This document shows, piece by piece, positions 50,243 through 57,731 of a DNA stretch of 64,000 nt. The DNA is from JALYUM01 sp036688685 (lineage in GTDB: Bacteria; Pseudomonadota; Gammaproteobacteria; Burkholderiales; Burkholderiaceae_D). A program made the translations under genes and the position numbers. How positions within the stretch are numbered: the first letter of the stretch is position 1; the number at the start of each line of letters is the position of its first letter. The notes beneath the pieces are model-generated. The model was given only the letters and a program-made list of their open reading frames with translations, had not been told where the DNA came from and ran no database searches. Where the stretch lies: the NCBI RefSeq assembly GCF_036688685.1, contig NZ_JAQQPS010000002.1:248001-312000 (forward strand). Reading direction: 5' to 3'.

Positions 50243-52129
50243 ATGAGCCATCCGAGCCAGTTTTCCCTGCTGACCCAAAAGCGTTTCGCGCCGTTCTTCT
50301 GGACCCAGTTCCTCGGCGCTTTCAACGATAACCTGTTCAAGACCGCCTTGCTGGTCAGCCTGACCTACGACGCTCTGAGCTGGACGACGATGTCCCCGTC
50401 GCTGATCACCAACCTGATTCCCGGCCTGTTCATCCTGCCCTACGTGCTGTTCTCGGCCACCGCCGGCCAGATCGCCGAAAAGGTCGAAAAAGCCCGCCTG
50501 TCGCGCTACGTGAAAATGCTGGAGATCGCCATCATGGCCATCGCCGGCATCGGCTGGATGACGCACACGCTGTGGCTGCTGATCGCCGCCGTGGTCGGCA
50601 TGGGCATCCACTCGACCCTGTTCGGCCCGGTGAAATACGCCTACCTGCCGCAAAACCTGAAAACCGAAGAACTGGTCGGCGGCAACGGCATGATCGAGAT
50701 GGGCACCTTCGTCGGCATCCTGATCGGGCAAATCCTGGGCGACGTGCTGGTCATGCAGCAGCAATGGGGGCTGGAACTGGTGGCGGCCGGCACGCTGTTC
50801 TCGGCCCTGCTGGGCCTGTTTGCCAGCTACCGCATTCCGCTCTCGCCGGCGCCGCGGCCCGACCTGAAAATCAGCGCCAATTTTGTCGCCGAATCGTTCC
50901 GCAACATCGCCTTTTCGAGCAAGAACCGCACCGTGTTCCTGTCGATGCTGGGCAACTCCTGGTTCTGGTTTTACGGAGCGGTCGTGCTGTCGCAGTTTCC
51001 TGTGTTCTCCAAGGATTATCTGCACGGCGACCATAACGTGTTCGTGCTGCTGTTGATCGTGTTCTCGATCGGCGTTGGTGCCGGTTCGCTGCTGTGCGAA
51101 AAGCTATCCGGCGGCAAGGTCGAAATTGGCCTGGTGCCGTTCGGCTCGATCGGCCTGACCGTGTTCGGCATCGACCTGTATTTCGCCTGCCTGGGCTACA
51201 CCAACACTGCCACGGTCGGGATGGCCGGCCTGCTGGCGCAAACCGGCGCGCTGCGCATCCTGGCCGATATCACGCTGATCGGCGTGTTCGGCGGCCTGTT
51301 CATCGTGCCGCTGTTCGCGTTGATCCAGACCCGCTGCGACCCGGCCCATATTTCGCGCACGATTGCCGGCATGAACATCCTGAACGCGCTGTTCATGGTG
51401 GTGTCGGCCGGCATGGCGGTCGCGCTGCTCGGTTACGGCTTCACGATTCCCCAGCTGTTCCTGATCACCGCCTGCCTGAATGCCCTGGTGGCCATCTACA
51501 TCTTCTCGCTGGTGCCGGAATTCCTGGTACGCTTCATGGCCTGGCTGTTGATCCACACCATTCACCGCGTGGTCACGGTGGACGGCCAGCGCATTCCGGA
51601 TGAAGGGCCGGCCGTGCTGGTCTGTAATCACGTGTCGTACGTCGACGCGCTGGTGATTGGTGCAGCCAGCCCGCGCCCGATCCGCTTCGTGATGGATTAC
51701 CGCATCTTTAAAACGCCGCTGCTGGGCTGGCTGTTCCGCAGCGCCAAGGCGATCCCGATTGCGTCCGCCAAGGAAGATCCGTGGATCATGGAAAAGGCCT
51801 ACGTCGATATCGCGCGGGCCCTGCATGAAGGCGAGCTGGTCTGCATTTTCCCGGAAGGGCGGTTGACCAGTACCGGCGAACTCAACGAGTTTCGTGGCGG
51901 CGTGGCCAAGATCGTCGAACGCAGCAAGGTACCGGTGATTCCGATGGCCTTGCGCGGTCTCTGGGGCAGCCTGCTCACGCGCGACAAGGCGAATCTGTTC
52001 GAGCGCTCGCTGTCGCGCGGCTGGCGCTCGCGGCTGGCGCTGGCGGTCGGCCAGCCGGTCGCGCCGCACCAGGCCACGCCCGAGTATTTGCAGGAGCAGG
52101 TGCTGGCGCTGCGGGGCGACTGGAAGTAA
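50243..52129 (+). CDS. LplT-like MFS lipid transporter fused to a PlsC acyltransferase domain
   Basis: A 628-residue fusion. Residues 1-420 form an MFS transporter with about 12 helices whose start (FFWTQFLGAFNDNLFKTALL) matches LplT, the lysophospholipid flippase. Residues about 440-628 are an acyltransferase with NHVSYVD (catalytic His-Asp) and FPEGRLTSTGEL. In E. coli LplT works with Aas, which carries the acyltransferase plus an acyl-ACP synthetase; the synthetase part is missing here. Likely repairs lysophospholipids at the inner membrane. Confidence 0.9.
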   Translation: MSHPSQFSLLTQKRFAPFFWTQFLGAFNDNLFKTALLVSLTYDALSWTTMSPSLITNLIPGLFILPYVLFSATAGQIAEKVEKARLSRYVKMLEIAIMAIAGIGWMTHTLWLLIAAVVGMGIHSTLFGPVKYAYLPQNLKTEELVGGNGMIEMGTFVGILIGQILGDVLVMQQQWGLELVAAGTLFSALLGLFASYRIPLSPAPRPDLKISANFVAESFRNIAFSSKNRTVFLSMLGNSWFWFYGAVVLSQFPVFSKDYLHGDHNVFVLLLIVFSIGVGAGSLLCEKLSGGKVEIGLVPFGSIGLTVFGIDLYFACLGYTNTATVGMAGLLAQTGALRILADITLIGVFGGLFIVPLFALIQTRCDPAHISRTIAGMNILNALFMVVSAGMAVALLGYGFTIPQLFLITACLNALVAIYIFSLVPEFLVRFMAWLLIHTIHRVVTVDGQRIPDEGPAVLVCNHVSYVDALVIGAASPRPIRFVMDYRIFKTPLLGWLFRSAKAIPIASAKEDPWIMEKAYVDIARALHEGELVCIFPEGRLTSTGELNEFRGGVAKIVERSKVPVIPMALRGLWGSLLTRDKANLFERSLSRGWRSRLALAVGQPVAPHQATPEYLQEQVLALRGDWK

Positions 52130-52132
52130 GGC

Positions 52133-53149
52133 TCACCCGCGGCATTCATCCGGCAGCACTGTTGCCACTTCAGGCATCAGGCGGTTGATCACGCTGTAGT
52201 TCAGCGCTGTCCACCATTCCGAGCCTTCTCCGCACAAAGCGTCTTCGGCGGCGGCAATGGCGGCGTGGCCTTCGCTGACCAGGTAATCCTCGACGTCGTT
52301 CATCGACGCGAACGCGAAGATGGAAACGGCATCGATCTTGCTGCCTTCCGGGTCCTTCTGGGTTGAGCCAATATTGTGCAACTGGGCGTAGCGGCGCACG
52401 AATTGTGTGGTTGCCGGATCGGCCAGCACGCGTTGCGCGTGCTCGTGCAGCAGCCGCTGCTGGAACTGCTCGCGCGACAGTTCGCGGTTGCGGTGGTGGA
52501 TTTGGACCAGGCTGATGGCGTCGCGGTGGCGTTCGCTGGGAATCAGGATGAACTCGCGCGTGATTTCGCGCGAGACCATGCGAAATGCCACCTGCTCGTC
52601 CGCAATGATGCGCTCGGCGAATTTTTCCTGTTGCAGCGTCGTTTCGATGTCCTCCTGTTCGGCGTAGGTGATGTACGCAAGGCCGTCCCAGAGTGGCCGC
52701 TGGAGCGCCGGCACGTGCTTGTGCGGGTCGGACGGCAACTTGCCGGAGGCGTCGATCATGGCGCGATAGGGCGGCGCGAAGAATGACGACGGCCCGGAAG
52801 CGATGCGGTGCAGTTGGTCGTAGCGCAGCACCAGCGCGCCGGAGCTGCCCGGTTCGTCCCAGGCAAACTTGGGGCCGTGGACTTTGCGCCAGTATTCGTC
52901 CCAGTGTTCGAACGCGAGGTTAGGATTGTCTTCGAGGGCCAGCGCGCCGGCGCGCCAGTTGGGAAAATGGATCGCGTGGCCATGCTTGCTGGTGGAGGCG
53001 CTGGCGTCCAGCGGCCGCTCGCCGCGCGCGGTGTTGTCGACCCGGCTGACGAAGGTGCCGGTCACGATCAGCGGTTTGGAAATGGCGCCCTGGGTGGCGC
53101 CGAGAGGCGGGCGCTGCAGGTTGTCGCTACGGTCGAAGTCGGTGGGCAT
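52133..53149 (-). CDS. EthD-domain protein
   Basis: A 338-residue soluble protein with EthD-type dimeric alpha/beta-barrel sections: AFEHWDEYWRKVHGPKFAWDEP in the first and VQIHHRNRELSREQFQQRLLHEHAQRV in the second, each with the K-x-G-P or H-E-H pattern of the family. EthD-like domains occur in polyketide cyclases and ring-handling enzymes. ATG 53149 follows AGGAG; the frame is open 143 codons further up without support. Exact role unknown. It is convergent with the LplT-PlsC fusion, 3 bases apart. Confidence 0.72.
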   Translation of the reverse strand: MPTDFDRSDNLQRPPLGATQGAISKPLIVTGTFVSRVDNTARGERPLDASASTSKHGHAIHFPNWRAGALALEDNPNLAFEHWDEYWRKVHGPKFAWDEPGSSGALVLRYDQLHRIASGPSSFFAPPYRAMIDASGKLPSDPHKHVPALQRPLWDGLAYITYAEQEDIETTLQQEKFAERIIADEQVAFRMVSREITREFILIPSERHRDAISLVQIHHRNRELSREQFQQRLLHEHAQRVLADPATTQFVRRYAQLHNIGSTQKDPEGSKIDAVSIFAFASMNDVEDYLVSEGHAAIAAAEDALCGEGSEWWTALNYSVINRLMPEVATVLPDECRG

Positions 53150-53261
53150 GGTGGCTCCTGGTTGGTATGCACGTCGGATCGACCAGATTGCCTGTGCATT
53201 CGATACCTTTCGGTTCGGTACTACACTTAAACTTGGTATCAGCCAATCGTCCAGGCCCGAT

Positions 53262-54833
53262 TCAATCCGCTGCTTTATCGCAATTGGCGCCGCAAGGCGT
53301 CTGCGCGTTCTGCTCGAAATACATGCGGCTGCCCGGGTAATCGAGCACGATATCGAACCGGTGCAGCACGGCATACCCCAGGTTGCCGGCAAGGCCGGGC
53401 GCCGACAGCAAATCGCGGGTCTGGCGCGACAATTGCAACTGCGGGCCGCGCAGGCTGGCATTGCCGAACTCGAGCAATTTGGCCTGGGTGAGCAAAGCCT
53501 GCGCGCCGCCGCCGATGCCGCCGTAGTGGCTGACTTCACCGTTGGGATACGCCACGTCGAGGCCGGTCGCGCGTGCAAAAGCCGGGTTGACGGTCACGCC
53601 CGCGAAGTCACCCGTATCGAGGTTGAACCAGCCGGCATGGCCGTCGATGCGCGCCTCGACCCGGGGCACGTTGCCGACGAATTCCAGCGGGCGCGGCTGC
53701 GCCGGTCCGCGGTACACATAGCTCGCCGGATCGTAGAACGTGAGCTTGCGCGCGGCCCAGTCGATGCGCGTGACGGCCTGGCGCAGCCATTGGTAGCCCA
53801 GCAAGCCGTCCGCGCCTTCGTACCCGATGGGGAGGACAGCGAAAGTCTGGCCGGCCTGGGTCAGGCTGTCCAGGCTGGTGCGTGCAACGCTGGCCAGGGC
53901 GCCGGCGCTGGTGCTGTTCGACGTCCCTTGCACCGTCACCTTGCCCTGCACCTTGACGCCCAGGCGCGCTGCCGTTTCGGGCGTCATCACATTCAATGCG
54001 GCGCCGCTGTCGAGCATCATGCGGAACGGACCTTTGCCGTTGAGCATGGTGTGGACGCAGAGATGGGTCTGGTCGCCGCACTTGTCGAGGTCGACGGTGA
54101 CGCCGTCCGGGTGGCCAGCCAGGCCCTCGATCGGGCGGTCCACCGGCTTGGTCCAAGCCTGCTCCGGCACCGCTGCGTTGAGCTCGACGCGTGACAGGCG
54201 CATCAAGAGCGTGCCGGTGGGTGAGGTGGTGCGTTCCTCGAATGCGATCTGGACGGCGCCCACCTGGCGGAAGTCGGCATAATCGACCATATTGCGCAGG
54301 CCCGGGCCGTAGGCCAGTCGCTCGATGCGGCGGGTCGCGTGATTGATCCAGAATTCAACGGGTTTGTGGGCCGGCGACGTGATGCGCACTACGCCGTAGC
54401 TGGCGCCGCCATGCTGGCGCTGGCCGGCCATGCTGAATATGCCCGGTCCGCAGCGCGCGTACCACTGACCCAGGCACTTGATGAAGGCCAGATCGGCTTC
54501 GGACGCTTGCTTGTAGTTGCTGATGCCGAACTGGCTTTCCCAATAGCGCTTGCCGTCCCAGCCGAAGCGCAGCGGCAGGCCATTCGGCGTGGCGATGGTG
54601 GCGGCGTAGCGGCCGCTTTGCAGGTCGGTCAGTTCACTGCCGGCGTCCGTCTCGCCGTTGTCGAGGATGTTGGTGTAGATACGGCGGGTGCTGGTTAGCT
54701 GGTCCCAGGCGGCGCCACCGGTGGCTTGTTTGGCCTGGGCGAGCAGGGCGCGGGCGGCGGCGGCGGTGTCGGCCTGGGCGCAGCTTGTGAACAGCGGCAG
54801 CGACAGAATGAAGAGGAGGGCGGAACGATGCAT
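53262..54833 (-). CDS. Exported protein with two retropepsin-like aspartyl protease domains
   Basis: A 523-residue exported protein. Signal peptide to about SCAQA (a Cys at 18 could be a poor lipobox). An N-terminal beta-rich region (about 30-240) resembles outer-membrane-lipoprotein-sorting folds; two pepsin-like half domains follow with catalytic FRMMLDSGAALNV (about 285) and GWFNLDTGDFAGV (about 415). Retropepsins need two such halves; here both lie in one chain, so a monomeric active enzyme is possible. Substrate unknown. Confidence 0.8.
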   Translation of the reverse strand: MHRSALLFILSLPLFTSCAQADTAAAARALLAQAKQATGGAAWDQLTSTRRIYTNILDNGETDAGSELTDLQSGRYAATIATPNGLPLRFGWDGKRYWESQFGISNYKQASEADLAFIKCLGQWYARCGPGIFSMAGQRQHGGASYGVVRITSPAHKPVEFWINHATRRIERLAYGPGLRNMVDYADFRQVGAVQIAFEERTTSPTGTLLMRLSRVELNAAVPEQAWTKPVDRPIEGLAGHPDGVTVDLDKCGDQTHLCVHTMLNGKGPFRMMLDSGAALNVMTPETAARLGVKVQGKVTVQGTSNSTSAGALASVARTSLDSLTQAGQTFAVLPIGYEGADGLLGYQWLRQAVTRIDWAARKLTFYDPASYVYRGPAQPRPLEFVGNVPRVEARIDGHAGWFNLDTGDFAGVTVNPAFARATGLDVAYPNGEVSHYGGIGGGAQALLTQAKLLEFGNASLRGPQLQLSRQTRDLLSAPGLAGNLGYAVLHRFDIVLDYPGSRMYFEQNAQTPCGANCDKAAD

Positions 54834-54976
54834 CAGTTTATTTGTGGCGGGTTTGGGGTGGCGGGCTCTGGAGAATGAGACGAAGTTGTCGTTGCAGTGA
54901 GTCGACGGGAAAAATTCTGCGTGGCACGGCAGCTATGGTAATCGACCCCAGCGCAAACCGTATTTCAGCGTGGCGA

Positions 54977-55028
54977 CAGGCATGACATGCAAGACTCGGT
55001 TGACATGTGTGACATGCCTGCCTACACT
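54977..55028 (+). promoter_or_regulatory. Promoter and operator repeats of the RES module
   Basis: TTGACA (55000-55005) and TACACT (55023-55028) are 17 bases apart, a good sigma-70 promoter. TGACATG occurs at 54983, 55001 and 55010; GCATG-A-CATGC (54980-54990) is a palindrome; and CAGGCATG (54977-54984) is the inverse of CATGCCTG (55013-55020). The repeats overlap the -35 and spacer, so binding would block transcription. Confidence 0.75.
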
Positions 55029-55052
55029 GTGCTGGTTCACGAGGAGTTTGTA

Positions 55053-55820
55053 ATGTCAGCAATTGCAAAAGAAAATCCAGGCGCGGCGCACGACGCAGGT
55101 GCCGAACTGTTCGATCAGCTCAGCGCATTGCTGGCCCGGCCCAGGGTGCGCTACCCTTCGGTCCTTGCCACGGAAGTGAAAAAGTCCGTGCTACGCTTTC
55201 ACGCTGAGGGGTCCGCGGCTGAAGTGGCCGCCCTGCGCTTGATCGTGCAAGAGGTTGTGATCCAGATCGATCAGCTGGCGCCGCGTGACGAGAGTGGCAC
55301 TGTGCCTGAGCAGTTTGCACCGGACCAACTGGCGCGCGCCGCGCACGAGGATGCGCTTGTCGACGCAACGCTGGCGGGTGCCTTGCATCGTGCCCCCCGA
55401 ACCATGGCGACGCCGCATTCCATGCGCGTTGGAAGCAATGAACGCGCCAATGCCGTCCAAGCCGGCGCAGTGACGTTGAAGCAGCGTATCGAGCGCGGCG
55501 AGTTGATCGGTTCAGGCGCGCTGCAGCGGGCATTGGGCGTGCAGCGCCAAGCCATCAGTGCCGCCATGAAAGCAGGGCGGCTGTTCGCGTTTGTCGGTCC
55601 CTCCGGCGAGAATTATTATCCTGCCTTCTATGTCGACCCCGCGCTGGACCGGCGCGCCATTGAACAGGTGTCGAAAGCGCTGGGTGCATTGCCCGCCGCG
55701 TCCAAATACTATTTTTTCACTGAACAATTCACGGCGTTGCAGGACACACCTCTTGGCGCGTTGCGCAATGGCAGGTTGGCAGCTGTACTGGCCGCCGCGG
55801 CCAGCGTCGTGGGCCGTTAG
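55053..55820 (+). CDS. Putative RES-toxin partner / antitoxin with helix-turn-helix and ParS-like tail
   Basis: A 255-residue protein. Residues about 20-120 are helical with no known motif; about 155-200 form a helix-turn-helix-like unit (GSGALQRALGVQRQAISAAMKAGRLFAFV, then NYYPAFYVDP); the tail (FFTEQFTALQDTPLGALRNGRLAAVLAAA) resembles the toxin-binding end of Xre/MbcA/ParS antitoxins, where TPLxxL-x-G-R is conserved. ATG 55053 follows GAGGAG by 6 bases. The RES gene starts 2 bases after its stop. It is likely the antitoxin and autorepressor; it is larger than and unlike canonical Xre antitoxins. Confidence 0.72.
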   Translation: MSAIAKENPGAAHDAGAELFDQLSALLARPRVRYPSVLATEVKKSVLRFHAEGSAAEVAALRLIVQEVVIQIDQLAPRDESGTVPEQFAPDQLARAAHEDALVDATLAGALHRAPRTMATPHSMRVGSNERANAVQAGAVTLKQRIERGELIGSGALQRALGVQRQAISAAMKAGRLFAFVGPSGENYYPAFYVDPALDRRAIEQVSKALGALPAASKYYFFTEQFTALQDTPLGALRNGRLAAVLAAAASVVGR

Positions 55821-55822
55821 GC

Positions 55823-56431
55823 ATGGCAGGCACGCTTCCGCTGCGCTTGCCACCTGCTGACATCCATCGCCGGGTTCTGGACACGGTTCTGGTGCCACCC
55901 GAGGCCCTGATTCGGGTCTCGCGCTACACCACCGGCGAACCATTCTTCGGACGCACCGGCGCATGCCGGTTTGACGACGCGGCCCGGCGCTTCGGCACCT
56001 GCTACCTTGGGTTCGACCTGACCGTCGCCTTCGCTGAATCGGTGCTCCACAATAAAGAACCAGATGCCAGTGGTTTTTTCGTGCCCGGCGCCGAGATCGA
56101 TGCGTGTTTTGCACTCAGCTTCATGGGAAGCGGTCTGAAGCTTGCGAAATTATATGGCGCTGCTTTGCTGCGACTCGGCGGCAACGGCGAACTCAGTGGT
56201 ACCGGGGATTACACGCTGCCGCAGGCCTGGGCCAGCGCGTTGGTAGCGCATCCCGCCGGTATCGACGGTTTTATCTACATGTCACGTCGCGTCAACGATG
56301 CGCCCGCCGTCGTGCTGATCGAACGCGATGCGCAACAGCCACTTGCCATGCAGATGGCGCAGGATGTCGCGCTGTTCGACCATATCGATTATCTCGCCAC
56401 GGTGGCAGCGCTGGGCGTCACGCTGATCTAG
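55823..56431 (+). CDS. RES-domain protein, probable NAD-degrading toxin
   Basis: A 202-residue RES-domain protein. The fold's key positions are visible: the Arg pair in ALIRVSRYTTGEPFFG (31, 34), Tyr61 in GTCYLGFDL and Glu72 in VAFAESVLH. Characterised RES toxins (MbcT, Xre-RES) destroy NAD+ by phosphorolysis or hydrolysis. The start lies 2 bases after the partner stop, so translation is coupled. A GCTGGTTT / AAACCAGC inverted pair follows the stop (56431-56438, 56472-56479). Confidence 0.85.
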   Translation: MAGTLPLRLPPADIHRRVLDTVLVPPEALIRVSRYTTGEPFFGRTGACRFDDAARRFGTCYLGFDLTVAFAESVLHNKEPDASGFFVPGAEIDACFALSFMGSGLKLAKLYGAALLRLGGNGELSGTGDYTLPQAWASALVAHPAGIDGFIYMSRRVNDAPAVVLIERDAQQPLAMQMAQDVALFDHIDYLATVAALGVTLI

Positions 56432-56635
56432 CTGGTTTAACTTTGCCGCAGTGCGTTGTCGGGCAGCCATCAAACCAGCCAAGGTCGCACCTTGCGATGG
56501 CGGACGCGCGCAGCCTGATGACTGACAAATGAAAATGCTGACGTTTGCAGGCCGTCTGCCCATATCATGTGTGCAGCAAGTCAGCCGCGGCGAATCGGCC
56601 GGCTGTCCCACCACTTTTGCAACACAAGGACCGTA

Positions 56636-57400
56636 ATGAATTTGCAACGCCCGTTTTCCCGTTTGCCCCTTGTCTCCTTCATCCTCATTCTCGTCAACGT
56701 TCTGTTGTTTGTATTCGAACTGACGCGCGGCGTCAGTGCGCTCAAGCCGGCCACCGCCGACATGATCGGCTGGGGCGCCAACGTGGCGGCGCTGACCCTG
56801 AATGGCGATGGCTGGCGCCTGTTGAGCAGCATGTTCCTGCACATCGGCCTGATCCACATCGCTTTCAATATGTACATGCTGTTCGCGTTCGGGCCGCTCG
56901 TCGAAGACCGCTTCGGTAGCGCGCGCTTTATCCTGGTGTACTTTTTGTCGGGCCTGTTCGGCAGCCTGGTGAGTGCAGAATGGCATGCCTCCCAGAACCA
57001 GGTCGTGGTAGCGGCGGGCGCGTCGGGTGCGCTGATGGGGATATCCGGGGCGTATGTCGGCCACTGGCTGGTGGCCCGGGGACGCGAAGGGATGCAGGAG
57101 GAATTGAACATGCGGCCGCTGGCGCAGACGATTGGCCTGAATCTCGTGCTCGGCTTCATCAATCCGGGCGTGGACAATGCCTGTCACGTCGGTGGCTTGA
57201 TCAGTGGCGTCGTGTTGGGGGGTGCGTTCGCGCTGGGTAGTTTCGAGCGCAGCAAGCTGAAACGTGTGGTGGCCAGTACGGTGATTTCGGTCCTAAGCCT
57301 GGGCGTCATTTACGCCGTGCTGCAGCGTCCGACGACGCCGGAAATGCAGTTGCTCGGCGACGAGATTCGGGACATGCAGGCGGCGCGGGCGCCGCAATAA
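56636..57400 (+). CDS. Rhomboid-family intramembrane serine protease
   Basis: A 254-residue protein with six or seven membrane helices. The catalytic Ser130 lies in AAGASGALMGISG and the His184 in NACHVGGLISG; the L1 loop WRLLSSMFLHIGLIHIAFNMY contains the family HxxxxHxxxN pattern. ATG 56636 follows AAGGA. Cleaves membrane proteins within the bilayer; target unknown. Stands alone between the RES module and tRNA-Pro. Confidence 0.93.
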   Translation: MNLQRPFSRLPLVSFILILVNVLLFVFELTRGVSALKPATADMIGWGANVAALTLNGDGWRLLSSMFLHIGLIHIAFNMYMLFAFGPLVEDRFGSARFILVYFLSGLFGSLVSAEWHASQNQVVVAAGASGALMGISGAYVGHWLVARGREGMQEELNMRPLAQTIGLNLVLGFINPGVDNACHVGGLISGVVLGGAFALGSFERSKLKRVVASTVISVLSLGVIYAVLQRPTTPEMQLLGDEIRDMQAARAPQ

Positions 57401-57494
57401 ACGAGGCCTTGGCGTACTTGTGGGCCGTACCGGAAACCGGCGCTGAGCGCGCTGACGTCGACGTCGAACCAGTGACACGGTAAGTGACCAGAAA

Positions 57495-57530
57495 GAAAAA
57501 AGAGCTAGCAGCTTGCGCCACTAACTCTTT
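57495..57530 (-). terminator. Terminator of tRNA-Pro
   Basis: AAAGAGCTAG (57499-57508) and CTAACTCTTT (57521-57530) form a 10-bp stem with one G-U pair; on the minus strand a U run follows. Located just after the tRNA 3' end. Confidence 0.85.
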
Positions 57531-57545
57531 GATTTCATAAAACTT

Positions 57546-57622
57546 TGGTCGGGGCGAGAAGATTCGAACTTCCGACCCCGTGCACCCCATGCACGTACGC
57601 TACCAGGCTGCGCTACGCCCCG
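57546..57622 (-). tRNA. tRNA-Pro(GGG)
   Basis: On the minus strand the 77-base gene folds as a full cloverleaf: acceptor CGGGGCG / CGCCCCG with discriminator A and encoded CCA, D arm AGCGCAGCCTGGTAGC, anticodon loop ATGGGGT giving anticodon GGG, and T arm GGTTCGAATC-like (AAGTTCGAATCTT). It closely resembles E. coli proL. Own terminator follows. Confidence 0.96.
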
Positions 57623-57731
57623 ACTGGGTGAAAATTATACCAGAGCGTTTGCACAACGTTGCTGGTTTTGCAGCGGTTTTTTTCGTGCCGGTTTCGGCCG
57701 GCGCCGTATGATCGAATAGCGAGCGCCAACT

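Noticed and set aside
56431..56479. GCTGGTTT / AAACCAGC pair after the RES gene as a terminator or attachment site
   Set aside because: The loop is 33 bases and no T run or duplicated flank is present; kept only as a remark.
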